A stretch of 64,000 nt of DNA from an uncultured Colwellia sp. (GCA_913062815.1 CAJXWZ010000006.1:62001-126000), one strand, 5' to 3'. Shown: positions 1-8,427, counted from the first letter of the stretch. A program made the numbers and translations. Notes: generated by a model not told the origin, from the sequence alone.

Positions 1-710
1 CATTTGGCGCCGTACCACTCTTTGCCGGCACCCTGCTAATTACCTTTATTGCCATGCTTTTAGCAGTACCTGTTGGCTTAATGATAGCTATATACCTTTC
101 ACAGTATGCCAATTCAAAATTCCGTAATATTGCCAAGCCAATGTTAGAGGTTTTAGCTGGAATCCCAACGGTAGTTTATGGTTTTTTTGCCGCGCTTACT
201 GTCGCTCCAGTTATTCGAAGTACTGGCGAATATTTTGGTTTAAGCGTCGCTTCTGAAAGTGCTTTAGCCGCAGGTCTTGTCATGGGTACCATGATTATTC
301 CTTTTGTTTCATCATTATCTGAAGACGCCATCAGTGCAGTACCCAAAGCATTAAAAGAAGCCTCTTTTGGTATGGGGGCAACTAAAAGTGAGACTGTTAT
401 CAAGGTATTACTTCCTGCTGCATTGCCCGGTATTGTTGGCGCTATTTTGTTGGCTATTTCACGTGCCATTGGTGAAACCATGATAGTGGTAATGGCTGCT
501 GGTATGGCGGCAAATTTAACCGCTAACCCGTTAGACTCAGTTACCACCGTTACCGTACAAATCGTCACGCTATTAACGGGCGATCAAGAATTTGACAGTC
601 CAAAAACATTAGCTGCGTTTGCCTTAGGTTTAATGCTATTTATAACCACCCTAGGCTTGAATATCTTAGCGTTAAAAGTGGTACAAAAGTACAGAGAACA
701 ATATGACTAA
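1..710 (+). CDS. pstC: Phosphate ABC transporter permease PstC (3' part)
   Basis: Inner-membrane permease half of the high-affinity phosphate importer PstSCAB. The reading frame is open from base 3, so the start lies before the window. What remains is about 235 residues of a binding-protein-dependent permease domain with several hydrophobic segments and the EAA-type loop (around KALKEASFGMGATKSE) that contacts the ATPase PstB. The stop overlaps the first bases of pstA by 8 nt, as expected for co-translated permease partners. Family assignment is firm from the FAGTLLITFIA and GIPTVVYGF segments and from the following pstA-pstB-phoU order. pstS, if in the same operon, is outside the window. Confidence 0.95.
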   Translation, partial: FGAVPLFAGTLLITFIAMLLAVPVGLMIAIYLSQYANSKFRNIAKPMLEVLAGIPTVVYGFFAALTVAPVIRSTGEYFGLSVASESALAAGLVMGTMIIPFVSSLSEDAISAVPKALKEASFGMGATKSETVIKVLLPAALPGIVGAILLAISRAIGETMIVVMAAGMAANLTANPLDSVTTVTVQIVTLLTGDQEFDSPKTLAAFALGLMLFITTLGLNILALKVVQKYREQYD

Positions 711-2055
711 CTCAATAGACAAGAACATAACAGGTAATGCAACGCCTGCAAAACTACAAACGAAACTCTCTACCACAGAGAAAGTTGCCTTAAGTTTGAA
801 AAAACGTCATCAAAAAGAGAGACGCTTTAGAAATACTGGATTCAGTGCAGTGCTGTTTGGCTTTATGCTAGTGGTTATCTTAATTGGTGACATCACCACA
901 AAAGCGCTGCCAGCATTTCATCAGCATTGGGTAAAGTTGGATGTTAATTATCAAAGTGACTGGTTAAGTGTTGATGCAAACTTAAGCGGTTATGAATTGA
1001 CGCAACAACTTAAAACAGCAAATTTTCGAAAAGTATTGAGAAATTCTCTTTACCCTATGTTTGTTAATGAACAAACTCCTAAACTGTCACGCAAAGACAA
1101 ACGTTCAGCATTTAAGTTATTTTCAAGCAATGCTGAATTTACCATTCGCGACGCTTTACTCGCTGCTCCTGAAGATCTTAATGAAACCGTGTCTATCTGG
1201 GTAAGACTTGATGATGACGTTGATAGCTACCTTAAAGAAGGTTTTGCTTTTGGTACTGCCGGCTTACGTATTGACGAACAACAAGCGCAATGGGTAGCAA
1301 AACTTGAACAAGAGCAGCGCATTGAAAGTCGCTTTAATACTAGTTTCTTTACCGCGAGTGATTCACGTGAACCCGAACTTGCCGGTATTAAAGGTGCGTT
1401 AATGGGTACATTGCTCACTATGTTTGTTACCTTACTATTGTCGTTTCCCTTAGGGGTGGCCGGTGCTTTATATTTAGAAGAGTTTGCCCCTAAAAATCGC
1501 TTAACCGATATCATAGAAATTAACATTAATAACTTAGCGGCAGTACCTTCAATCGTGTTTGGCTTACTGGGGCTTGCTGTTATCATTAATTTATTTGGCC
1601 TACCACGTTCAGCACCATTAGTGGGTGGCATTGTATTAACCTTAATGACGTTACCCACCATTATTATTGCAAGTCGAGCAGCAATAAAGGCCGTTCCGCC
1701 TTCAATTAGAGAGGCCGCTTTGGGATTAGGTGCTTCTAAAATGCAAGTAACCTTATCTCATGTATTGCCACAAGCAATGCCCGGTATTATTACTGGCGGT
1801 ATAATAGGTATTGCGCAAGCATTAGGTGAAACGGCACCTCTACTTATGATAGGTATGGTGGCCTTTATTGTTGATGTACCAACCAGTATTGCTGACTCAG
1901 CAACCGTACTTCCAGTACAAATATTTTTATGGGCAGATAGCCCAGAGCGGGCATTTTTAGCAAAAACGTCTGCCGCTATTTTAGTACTATTAACACTATT
2001 GTTGGTGATTAATACCACCGCAACCGTGTTGCGATCTAAATTTGAAAAGAAGTAA
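703..2055 (+). CDS. pstA: Phosphate ABC transporter permease PstA
   Basis: Second inner-membrane permease of the Pst phosphate importer, 450 aa. After a Lys/Arg-rich cytoplasmic N-terminus there is one hydrophobic segment (about residues 45-66), then a long soluble, presumably periplasmic stretch (about 70-220), then the conserved permease core with the EAA loop (REAALGLGASKMQVT). Short PstA proteins of other bacteria lack the long insert, so this is the large version also found in marine gammaproteobacteria. Start ATG at 703 overlaps the end of pstC. The gene is followed 30 bp later by pstB. Confidence 0.93.
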   Translation: MTNSIDKNITGNATPAKLQTKLSTTEKVALSLKKRHQKERRFRNTGFSAVLFGFMLVVILIGDITTKALPAFHQHWVKLDVNYQSDWLSVDANLSGYELTQQLKTANFRKVLRNSLYPMFVNEQTPKLSRKDKRSAFKLFSSNAEFTIRDALLAAPEDLNETVSIWVRLDDDVDSYLKEGFAFGTAGLRIDEQQAQWVAKLEQEQRIESRFNTSFFTASDSREPELAGIKGALMGTLLTMFVTLLLSFPLGVAGALYLEEFAPKNRLTDIIEININNLAAVPSIVFGLLGLAVIINLFGLPRSAPLVGGIVLTLMTLPTIIIASRAAIKAVPPSIREAALGLGASKMQVTLSHVLPQAMPGIITGGIIGIAQALGETAPLLMIGMVAFIVDVPTSIADSATVLPVQIFLWADSPERAFLAKTSAAILVLLTLLLVINTTATVLRSKFEKK

Positions 2056-2085
2056 TACTTCGAAGAAACAGTTTGAGACAAAATA

Positions 2086-2919
2086 ATGAACAATATAGAA
2101 ATAACCCAAGACCCATTAGCCCAAGTAGAGCTTACAGAAACCGTTGGCAATATTTATGCTGATGATGCAAAAATGTCAATTCGCAATGCCAATGTTTACT
2201 ATGGTGAAAAGCAAGCTATTCATGATGTCAGTTTAGATTTAGCCAAGAATCAAGTAACAGCTTTAATAGGCCCATCTGGTTGTGGTAAATCAACCTTTTT
2301 ACGTTGTTTAAACCGCATGAACGACACTATTGATATCTGTCGTATCACTGGCCAACTGATGCTTGATGATGAAGATATTTATGCTAAAAATTTAGACCCT
2401 GTACTACTACGCGCTCGAGTAGGTATGGTTTTTCAAAAGCCTAACCCCTTTCCTAAATCTATTTACGACAATGTTGCTTATGGTGCTCGTATTCACGGCC
2501 TGACCAACAATAAAGCAGAGTTAGATGAAATTGTTGAAACTAGCTTACAAAAAGCTGGTTTGTTTAATGAAGTTAAAGACAGATTAAAAGATCCGGGTAC
2601 CGGGCTATCTGGTGGTCAGCAACAACGTTTATGCATTGCTAGAACTATAGCCGTTAGCCCCGAAGTTATTTTAATGGACGAACCCGCATCAGCACTTGAC
2701 CCGATAGCAACCGCAATTATTGAAGAGTTGATTGACGAACTGAAAGAAAAATACACTATTGCAATAGTAACCCACTCAATGCAACAGGCAGCACGAGTAT
2801 CACAGCACACTGCATATTTTCATATGGGGAAACTGGTCGAAATGGGTAAAACGGAAGATATTTTCACTCACCCAAGTCACAAATTAACTGAAAACTATAT
2901 CACTGGCCGTTTTGGATAA
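2086..2919 (+). CDS. pstB: Phosphate ABC transporter ATP-binding protein PstB
   Basis: Cytoplasmic ATPase that powers the PstCA permease. 277 aa, the usual length plus a short N-terminal extension. Visible motifs: Walker [10 protein letters not shown] at residues 62-70, ABC signature LSGGQQQRL at about 174, Walker B with [12 protein letters not shown] just after, and the H-loop THS. The PstB-specific run FQKPNPFP lies in the Q-loop. The stop codon is followed within 12 bp by the phoU start, so the two genes are surely co-transcribed. Confidence 0.96.
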   Translation: MNNIEITQDPLAQVELTETVGNIYADDAKMSIRNANVYYGEKQAIHDVSLDLAKNQVTALIGPSGCGKSTFLRCLNRMNDTIDICRITGQLMLDDEDIYAKNLDPVLLRARVGMVFQKPNPFPKSIYDNVAYGARIHGLTNNKAELDEIVETSLQKAGLFNEVKDRLKDPGTGLSGGQQQRLCIARTIAVSPEVILMDEPASALDPIATAIIEELIDELKEKYTIAIVTHSMQQAARVSQHTAYFHMGKLVEMGKTEDIFTHPSHKLTENYITGRFG

Positions 2920-2931
2920 ATGGAGAATAAT

Positions 2932-3699
2932 ATGACTACAAAAGACTTCAATGAAAGCCTGTCAGGCTTTACGAGTAAATTGCACCTAGACAAACACATT
3001 TCACGTCGCTTCAACGAAGAATTAGAACAAGTGAGAACGTTAGTGATGGAGATGGGTTCTCTAGTAGAACAACAAGTAAATGACGGCCTGAACGCAGTAT
3101 TAGATGCCGATGAATCATTGGCTATTAAAGTTATTGATCGCGATCAAAAAGTTAATGCTATGGAATTAGAAATAGATCAATATTGCACTCAAATATTGGC
3201 AAGAAGACAGCCTGCAGCAAGTGATTTGCGCTTATTAGTTAGCGTAATAAAAAGTATTACTGATCTGGAGCGTATGGGCGATGAAGCAGTAAAGTTTGGT
3301 AAAAATGCTATTAAGCTTGCCAAAGGGAATTTTATAGAAGAAGAAGGTGCAAGACCTTTAGTTGAATTAAGGCATTTAGGAAAACATGTTATTGAAACCC
3401 TACGCACTGCTTTAAGAGCTTATGCACAAATGGATGTAGAAACGGCTCTAACTATCATAAGAAATGATAGTGTTATTGATGAAGAATTTGACAATATTTC
3501 ACGCCTACTTGTAACCAAAATGATGGAAAACCCTCGAGAAATCAAAAATGCTTTACGGGTTACTTGGTGTGCTCGTGCATTAGAGCGTATTGGAGACCAT
3601 ACAACTAACTTATGTGAATACATTGTTTATTTGGTTGAAGGAAAAGACGTTCGTCATAGTACGTTGGAGCAAATGGCAGCTAAAATGGAAAGCGAATAG
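2932..3699 (+). CDS. phoU: Phosphate signalling complex protein PhoU
   Basis: Negative regulator that links PstSCAB to the PhoR/PhoB two-component system and dampens phosphate uptake. 255 aa, all helical, with two PhoU repeats; the metal-binding ExxxD type motifs are seen as ITDLERMGDEAV and CARALERIGDHTTN. An ATG at 2920 directly after the pstB stop is possible, but the GGAG at 2922-2925 sits at correct spacing for ATG 2932, so I start there. Last gene of the pst operon; an imperfect hairpin follows. Confidence 0.94.
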   Translation: MTTKDFNESLSGFTSKLHLDKHISRRFNEELEQVRTLVMEMGSLVEQQVNDGLNAVLDADESLAIKVIDRDQKVNAMELEIDQYCTQILARRQPAASDLRLLVSVIKSITDLERMGDEAVKFGKNAIKLAKGNFIEEEGARPLVELRHLGKHVIETLRTALRAYAQMDVETALTIIRNDSVIDEEFDNISRLLVTKMMENPREIKNALRVTWCARALERIGDHTTNLCEYIVYLVEGKDVRHSTLEQMAAKMESE

Positions 3700-3720
3700 C
3701 TTTCATTCTAGTCATTGGTA

Positions 3721-3745
3721 GAGCACCACTGTCAAAGTAGTGCTC
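3721..3745 (+). terminator. Hairpin after phoU
   Basis: GAGCACCACT and AGTAGTGCTC form a 10-bp stem with one G-T pair and a 5-nt loop, 21 nt after the phoU stop. There is no clear T-run after it, so it may stabilise the transcript end or act as a weak terminator. Confidence 0.5.
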
Positions 3746-4131
3746 TGGCATTTATAAATACATTAACAAATTTTATTAAAGCCAAGCATGACATAGCAGT
3801 CACACGAGGTGGCGTTACTTGTTTAAGCCACCATCATAGGCTGAACCACAAAATATCATCCCTAGATTAGCCCTGTAATTACATCATATTATTTATTTGC
3901 CTTTTTTATTTTTTCTTTCCGTTTTACTGTATAAAAAAGAAAACGTGTGTAGTTTTCTGTATTTCCGTCACAAACATAGATCTAAAGATAAAAGATAGTA
4001 ATGGCATGATTATATCAATGCAACGGGCGGTGTTATTATAAAGCGTAAAGACCAACCTATTAAGCTTGTCTATGATGCATTTTTTGATATTGAAACGGGT
4101 GCATGTAAATTAGGTTTTTATGATGGAAACA
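3746..4131. other. Intergenic left edge of the cassette array
   Basis: No intact gene is seen between the phoU hairpin and the first attC-like site. A short palindrome lies at 3809-3832 (GGTGGC, 12-nt loop, GCCACC) and contains a GGCGTTAC string like an attC core, but I cannot define a matching partner core. From about 4002 to 4148 one + frame is open without a start codon (see separate entry). No integrase-like reading frame is present on either strand here. Confidence 0.4.
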
Positions 4132-4148
4132 TCCATACAAGCAAATAA
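4002..4148 (+). pseudogene. 3' remnant of a cassette gene
   Basis: An open stretch of about 48 codons that begins after a stop at 3999-4001, has no plausible ATG/GTG start with a ribosome binding site, and ends at TAA 4146-4148 (C-terminus FYDGNIHTSK). Its last codons lie inside the first attC-like site, exactly where cassette genes usually end. I therefore read it as the surviving tail of a first cassette gene. The protein family is not recognised. Confidence 0.3.
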
Positions 4149-4232
4149 ATCATGACAAAACAGTTGAGTTTTTGCTCCAACGCCACTTATTTTAACCAAC
4201 TATTTTATTACCCGTTAACGAGTGAGTTAGGA
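4132..4232 (+). repeat. attC-like site 1
   Basis: Left core TCCATAC (4132-4138) is nearly the inverse of right core GTTAGGA (4226-4232; two mismatches). Between them are ACAAGCAAATAAATCATGAC, CAGTTGAGTTTTTGCTCC and a CCCGTTAACGAG block, matching the other sites of the array. Confidence 0.65.
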
Positions 4233-4300
4233 TTCAGTGACCTCGATAAACTTCCTCATCTAGAGTATCCTCTTGATCAGTTAATTCATTGTTGTTGATT

Positions 4301-4591
4301 ATGACCATTAAAGTAAAAAATTTACTAGCCCAAGATGTCACCTGTTCAAACTGTAAGGCATGTTGTTGCAGTTTAGAAGTTATGATCATTTCAGATACAG
4401 GTGTACCTAGTAAGTATATTTATGTTGATGAGCATGGAAGTGAAACTATGTTGCGTTTAGACGATGGTTGGTGCTCAGCTTTAGATCGAAATACATTAAT
4501 GTGCTCCATCTATGAAAATCGACCATGGGTTTGTCGAGAGTTTGAGATGGGCTCCTTTGAATGTATAAATGAACGAACAATTAAACTATAG
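4301..4591 (+). CDS. YkgJ-family zinc/iron-chelating cysteine cluster protein
   Basis: Small soluble protein, 96 aa from ATG 4301. It shows the family pattern CSNCKACCC near the N-terminus (about residues 16-24), a WCSALD cysteine in the middle, CSIYENRPWVCREFEMG and a last cysteine (FEC). The conserved cysteines of YkgJ/CxxCxxCC proteins are thought to bind zinc or an Fe-S centre; the biological role is unknown. A TTG 12 bp upstream is in frame but ATG is preferred; neither has a strong ribosome binding site. First complete gene of the cassette array, starting about 70 bp after the recombination point of attC-like site 1. Confidence 0.8.
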   Translation: MTIKVKNLLAQDVTCSNCKACCCSLEVMIISDTGVPSKYIYVDEHGSETMLRLDDGWCSALDRNTLMCSIYENRPWVCREFEMGSFECINERTIKL

Positions 4592-4610
4592 TATTTTCAT
4601 GCACTTGTAA

Positions 4611-4728
4611 TAATTAACATGAACTACACGTCATTCAAAAGCACAAAAACAGTGGGCGTTTTATGCCTAAAGAAAGATGACTTTATCTCTAACGTTAGAT
4701 GACCTACCGATTTCAATGGGTGTGAATA
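4611..4728 (+). repeat. attC-like site 2 (degenerate)
   Basis: Starts with ATTAACATGAAC and carries CACAAAAACAGTGGGCGTTTTATGCC, which resembles the central hairpin of the other sites, and an ACC...GGGTGT pair near the right end. The right core is poorly conserved, so the limits are approximate. Confidence 0.35.
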
Positions 4729-4832
4729 AATTAACCAAAAGTTTATATATTATTAAACTTTACTGCCGTTCTTGAGCGCTAGGCATAGATTGTCTACAAT
4801 AACGCACTTTTTATTTACTACAGGTCATGAAC

Positions 4833-5081
4833 ATGAACGACACTAAATCACTACCAGATTTACCGGATCGCCTTTCGGGTAATCCTCGTAGCCCACATCA
4901 TGTGGCAGAAATTTTCGAGCACAACATTGGTATTAGACTGAACGGTAAAGAGCGTACCGATGTTGATGAATATTGCATCAGTGAGGGTTGGGTAAAAGTA
5001 GCTTCTCCTAAGGCATTGGATCGTCGAGGTCAACCGCTTTTGATTACTATAAAAGGAGTTGTTGAAGCCTTTTATAGTTAA
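4833..5081 (+). CDS. DUF3297 family small protein
   Basis: 82 aa cytoplasmic protein. The run LPDRLSGNPRSPHHVAEIFE, the block RLNGKERTDVDEYC and the end GQPLLITIKGVVEAFY match the DUF3297 family, which is widespread in Proteobacteria and has no established function. ATG 4833 is chosen over ATG 4827 because the CAGG at 4821-4824 is correctly spaced only for the second one. It sits as a single-gene unit between attC-like sites 2 and 3. The same family normally occurs as a stable chromosomal gene, so its presence in a cassette is notable. Confidence 0.8.
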   Translation: MNDTKSLPDLPDRLSGNPRSPHHVAEIFEHNIGIRLNGKERTDVDEYCISEGWVKVASPKALDRRGQPLLITIKGVVEAFYS

Positions 5082-5106
5082 GTTTGTTTTTCATGCAAAG
5101 GTAAAC

Positions 5107-5208
5107 GGCATGTAAGTAGTTCAAGCGGGACTTTTTTAAAGTGTGTTCGGTTTCGCTTCACTACACAATTTTAGCAATCTACAATATCCCCTTAACGTGG
5201 CGTAAGCT
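5107..5208 (+). repeat. attC-like site 3
   Basis: Contains GTAAGTAGTTCAAGCGGGAC, typical of the left arm of VCR-like attC sites, a TTTTAGCAA block, a CCCC...GTGG pair and the right core GGCGTAAGC. The cores have decayed relative to the GCGTTAC/GTAACGC ideal. Confidence 0.55.
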
Positions 5209-5261
5209 ATCAGATTATAATTTGTGGCACTATCCAAAACTAACAAAGGAAAGAATGAACA

Positions 5262-5471
5262 ATGAATACGAAAAATAAGAGTACAAAGTTACCTTTTAAT
5301 ATTCGACTTTTATTAGGTGTATTTGCTACTCCTTCATTATTTTTAGCCTATATGATTGGTACAATGGCATTGAATGGCGATTACCAAGGCATAGATTATT
5401 TCGAATGGATTTATTCATTGCTTGGCTTTTTTGCCATGTATATTGCAATATCCGGAAAACGGCTGTTTTAG
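5262..5471 (+). CDS. Small two-helix membrane protein
   Basis: 69 aa hypothetical protein. Two hydrophobic segments (about residues 15-36 and 48-64) separated by a short acidic loop (NGDYQGIDYFEW) suggest an inner-membrane hairpin. The start is supported by AAAGGA about 10 nt upstream. I do not recognise a family. It forms a single-gene cassette between attC-like sites 3 and 4. Confidence 0.6.
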   Translation: MNTKNKSTKLPFNIRLLLGVFATPSLFLAYMIGTMALNGDYQGIDYFEWIYSLLGFFAMYIAISGKRLF

Positions 5472-5497
5472 TTAATTAGAACGTTTAAATGATGTAT

Positions 5498-5608
5498 CGC
5501 TACAAGCAGTTAAAGTGGAACTTTTAACAGTTTGCTCGGTTGGGTTGCGCCACACCATTTTTAGCGAATTGTAAAAAAACTCTTTTACCCGGGCTTTAGG
5601 CGTCAGTG
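5498..5608 (+). repeat. attC-like site 4
   Basis: CGCTACAAGCAGTTAAAGTG corresponds to the left arm (compare ACAAG-AGTT in sites 1 and 9), GGAAC...GTTGCGCC to the central hairpin, TTTTTAGCGAA to the TTTAGC block, CCCGGG to the outer pair and GGCGTCAG to the right core. Confidence 0.5.
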
Positions 5609-5736
5609 TCCAAATGGAAGTAGCATCTATTATCAAGATAAAAACAAACGCAGATAATTAATTTAACTGTCGACTATTTTGCCTTTTACGCTATACTGCC
5701 GCGCTTAAATCAAGTGTTTAATTAGCGGAGAATGAC

Positions 5737-6072
5737 ATGCACGATCTGTATTACAAAGGGCGTATCCATACCAGAGTAAATCATGTAAGAACAGGTTATA
5801 CCTCTAAACGTATCGCTAAGCTAGGCACAGAAAAAAAACCATTAACATTAGTCGTTAACAGTGATGAAAAAAAACTAGCAGTAGAGACCTTGGTTGCTGA
5901 TAATGGTCTTTATGCCGATATTGTCGTTGATAGCACCATAGATGAAAATATCAATGAACTTAATGCCATACTAAACAAGCCAGTTACCACTACGTTCGAC
6001 AAAACTCCAAACCGCAATGATCCTTGTTCATGTAACAGCGGAAAAAAATACAAAAAGTGTTGCGGATCATAA
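5737..6072 (+). CDS. SWIM/SEC-C metal-binding motif protein, PBPRA1643 family
   Basis: 111 aa soluble protein. The C-terminal 17 residues carry a SEC-C zinc-binding motif (DPCSCNSGKKYKKCCG) with cysteines at positions 97, 99, 108 and 109. The N-terminus YYKGRIHTRVNHV and the middle NELNAILNKP match the small family named after Photobacterium PBPRA1643. The zinc motif of SecA/SEC-C proteins often mediates protein binding; the partner is unknown here. The start has a GGAG about 6 nt upstream. Single-gene cassette. Confidence 0.82.
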   Translation: MHDLYYKGRIHTRVNHVRTGYTSKRIAKLGTEKKPLTLVVNSDEKKLAVETLVADNGLYADIVVDSTIDENINELNAILNKPVTTTFDKTPNRNDPCSCNSGKKYKKCCGS

Positions 6073-6184
6073 CATTCTGTTTTTTCTTTAATTTATTTAA
6101 ACCGATTCGCTCCTATGTTTTTGAGTCGCACTGGTTAAGCTATTAGCTTTCAATACTTAGGTGTACTGCTTTTACCGAGTAAAC

Positions 6185-6287
6185 AGCTAATAAGAAAATT
6201 TACAGGACAAAAAACAGTTGGCTTTTGCTCCTTCGTCGCTTTTTTAGCAAATTATTATCAGCCCTTTAATGGGCTTTTTAGTTACCT
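6185..6287 (+). repeat. attC-like site 5
   Basis: Left core AGCTAAT (6185-6191) against right core GTTACCT (6281-6287), five of seven positions complementary. The centre reads GGACAAAAAACAGTTGGC, then CTTTTGCTCC, a TTTTTTAGCAAA block and GCCC...GGGC, nearly the array consensus. The stretch 6073-6184 before it is non-coding. Confidence 0.65.
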
Positions 6288-6295
6288 GAGGTTTT

Positions 6296-6544
6296 GTGCA
6301 AATATTCAATATCAGTCGCATAAATACAGATTTTGGCATTTTTCGTGTTTCTGGGGAATGGAGCGCTATAAATCCTACTATAAAAGACATTAGTCTAAAT
6401 TCAATTGAAATAATGGGTACTGATGGTTGGGTTTTATTAAATAAAACCTGTCATTCGAATGCTCAACTAATTAGTAATTTACTACCGCAATTGTTGTCTC
6501 ATTTATTATTAAAAAAAGTGCCGTGTCAGCGTAACGATAACTAG
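6296..6544 (+). CDS. Hypothetical cassette protein
   Basis: 82 aa, GTG start at 6296 with a GAGG five nt upstream (6287-6290), directly after the right core of attC-like site 5. The sequence is mixed, with a beta-rich first half and an aliphatic helix (LISNLLPQLLSHLLLKK) near the C-terminus. No signal peptide or known motif is visible and I do not recognise a family. Its stop codon overlaps the left core of the next attC-like site, typical of cassette genes. Confidence 0.55.
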   Translation: MQIFNISRINTDFGIFRVSGEWSAINPTIKDISLNSIEIMGTDGWVLLNKTCHSNAQLISNLLPQLLSHLLLKKVPCQRNDN

Positions 6545-6628
6545 CAAGTTAACAGGAAAAGCTCTTGGCTTTTGTACCTGTATCGATTACTTTAACCAAT
6601 ATCCCCTGCCCTTAAATGGGTGTTAGCG
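6535..6628 (+). repeat. attC-like site 6
   Basis: Left core CGATAAC (6535-6541) is the inverse of right core GTTAGCG (6622-6628) with one mismatch. The centre holds GGAAAAGCTCTTGGC, TTTTGTACC, a CTTTAACCAA block and CTGCCC...GGGT. 94 nt, one of the clearest sites. Confidence 0.7.
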
Positions 6629-6672
6629 CTATAGTGAACGTGCGGATTAATTAGATAATAAGGGAATATTCA

Positions 6673-7143
6673 ATGAAAAAATGTAAGTATCTTTTAACTT
6701 GTTTGGTAGGTTTGTTTTTAGTCGGTTGTGGTATTTTACCTTTTGAAAGAGAAATCAAGGTTGATCACTTTAGACTTGAAAATTTCAAACAAGATATAGA
6801 CTCTCCGTCGGAACTAATTCATTTAATGTGTTATCGAAAAAAACCGACAAACTGGTCTGAACCGAAACAATATCTAAACGGTGAGCATAGGTTATGGGTT
6901 GAAGCCAACATTTCAACTTCATCTATGAATACCAAAGAAGCATTTGTTCTTTTTAACGTTAAGTTAGATTCAGGAAAAAGCTATATGATAAATAGAAAAA
7001 TTAAAGATGGAAAAATTTCTATTTGGATTCAAGAGTCTGATAGTGCCATTAAGGTATCAGAAGTTATCACCACAGATTTAAATATTGCGGCATTAGGGAA
7101 AAGAACGTTTCGTCAAAAGCGATGTAAATCTGGAACGATTTAA
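6673..7143 (+). CDS. Putative lipoprotein, unknown function
   Basis: 156 aa. The N-terminus MKKCKYLLTCLVGLFLVGCG is a classic lipoprotein signal with lipobox LVGC (lipidated Cys about residue 19); the following GILP has no Asp at +2, so outer-membrane sorting is likely. The mature part is small, beta-rich and Lys-rich, and I recognise no family. The ribosome binding site AAGGGA lies about 8 nt before ATG. Single-gene cassette between attC-like sites 6 and 7. Confidence 0.65.
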   Translation: MKKCKYLLTCLVGLFLVGCGILPFEREIKVDHFRLENFKQDIDSPSELIHLMCYRKKPTNWSEPKQYLNGEHRLWVEANISTSSMNTKEAFVLFNVKLDSGKSYMINRKIKDGKISIWIQESDSAIKVSEVITTDLNIAALGKRTFRQKRCKSGTI

Positions 7144-7150
7144 TTTGTAG

Positions 7151-7247
7151 TTCTAACCAGCTGAATAACAATAACCCAAATTCAGTTTAGTATTTTCGTA
7201 CCTCACATTTACTCAGCAATGTTTTGCTTATATTGAGGGTATTAGAA
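7151..7247 (+). repeat. attC-like site 7
   Basis: Left core TTCTAAC (7151-7157) pairs with right core ATTAGAA (7241-7247), six of seven. The next inner bases form GCTGAAT...ATTCAG. The central sequence differs from sites 1, 5, 6 and 9, so this belongs to a second sequence type. Confidence 0.5.
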
Positions 7248-7272
7248 GTTTTAATCACGACATGGAGTTCAT

Positions 7273-8283
7273 GTGAACAAATATATCTTAATTATCTATT
7301 TAGTTATTTCATCTTTTAGTACTCAAGCATCAAACTTAATCAATGATGAACGGATTAAAGAACAAAAAAGCTGCTTTACTTGGATTTTTACTGATTATGA
7401 CTCATGGCGTAATGGCATGAAGAAGAAATATAAAAAGAGAATAAAATCAAATGAAAAGCTTAAACAAGCATTGACTCGATTTGACTCTCGTTTCGGTCAG
7501 GAAAAATTTGATTTTTATCAGCGCAATTTATCCTGTACTACCTTTAAGTACCTTGTCGATGGAAACACAGTGAATGGCTATGTTATTAAACCAAAAATAA
7601 CGAAAGAAAATTTACCGGTTTTAATTTATAACCGTGGTGGCAATGGTAATTTTGGCAGCGTTGTTTTCGGTTCAATGATGCATAATTTATTTCCTATTGC
7701 TAACGAAGGCTTTGTTATTATTGGTAGTCAGTATCGTGGAACGTTCACTAAGAAGCCTGCTGCCCAAGATGAGTTTGGTGGAAGTGATGTCAATGATGTA
7801 ACGGCATTATTGGATTACATTCCAAGTATTGAAGGTGCAGATGTACAACGTATTGGAATGTTCGGTGCTAGTCGCGGAGGTATGCAGACACATTTAGCGG
7901 TGAAAAAAGCAAAAAATATAAAAGCTATCGCAACTATTGCAGGTAATTCGGATTTATTTAAAGGGCTAACTTATCGTCCAGAAATGGAAAAAATATTCAA
8001 GCATAGAATTCCTGATTATGAGAAAAACAAAATAGCTGAATTGGCAAAGCGTTCAGTACTAAAGTGGGTAAGTGATTTATCGCCAAACATGCCAATTCTA
8101 ATGCTACATGGTACTAACGATAAACGGGTATCTGTTAACCACTCTATTGATCTAGCTGAAGCGTTAGCAAAGCATAATATTCCACATAAGCTTGTTTTAT
8201 ACCCAGAAGATAATCATGGCCTAGTAAAAAACAAAGAAAAAGCTAACAAAGAGTTAGTTAGTTGGTTTAGAGAATATTTATAA
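7273..8283 (+). CDS. Exported alpha/beta hydrolase, prolyl oligopeptidase (S9)-like
   Basis: 336 aa. Residues 1-19 look like a signal peptide (hydrophobic, ending TQAS). The C-terminal two thirds is an alpha/beta-hydrolase domain with nucleophile motif GASRGG (Ser200), acid Asp283 in HGTNDKRV and His315 in EDNHGL; this order and the HGTxD motif are those of S9 peptidase-like or acyl-esterase-like enzymes. The substrate is unknown. GTG start at 7273 with GGAG 5 nt upstream. By far the largest cassette gene of the array, and the only clear enzyme. Confidence 0.82.
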   Translation: MNKYILIIYLVISSFSTQASNLINDERIKEQKSCFTWIFTDYDSWRNGMKKKYKKRIKSNEKLKQALTRFDSRFGQEKFDFYQRNLSCTTFKYLVDGNTVNGYVIKPKITKENLPVLIYNRGGNGNFGSVVFGSMMHNLFPIANEGFVIIGSQYRGTFTKKPAAQDEFGGSDVNDVTALLDYIPSIEGADVQRIGMFGASRGGMQTHLAVKKAKNIKAIATIAGNSDLFKGLTYRPEMEKIFKHRIPDYEKNKIAELAKRSVLKWVSDLSPNMPILMLHGTNDKRVSVNHSIDLAEALAKHNIPHKLVLYPEDNHGLVKNKEKANKELVSWFREYL

Positions 8284-8409
8284 TTAACTCTAATAAACTG
8301 TTATACCGCCATAAAATACCGTTGGCTTAAACCAACAAACTAATGAACATAAAAAGTTGACTGTTTTCATTCCAGTCCATAATTTTTGCCCTAAACGAGA
8401 GCGTTACAT
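8282..8409 (+). repeat. attC-like site 8
   Basis: Left core AATTAAC (8282-8288) with the adjacent TCT pairs with AGAG-C-GTTACAT (right core 8403-8409). Internal palindrome GTTGGCTTAAACCAAC lies in the left half. Different central sequence from the main type. The stop codon of the hydrolase touches the left core. Confidence 0.55.
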
Positions 8410-8427
8410 GCAAAAGGAAAATTGCGC

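Noticed and set aside
3809-3832. GGTGGC...GCCACC hairpin containing GGCGTTAC as an attC or attI site
   Set aside because: A partner core at the right distance cannot be defined and no integrase gene is nearby; too weak to call.
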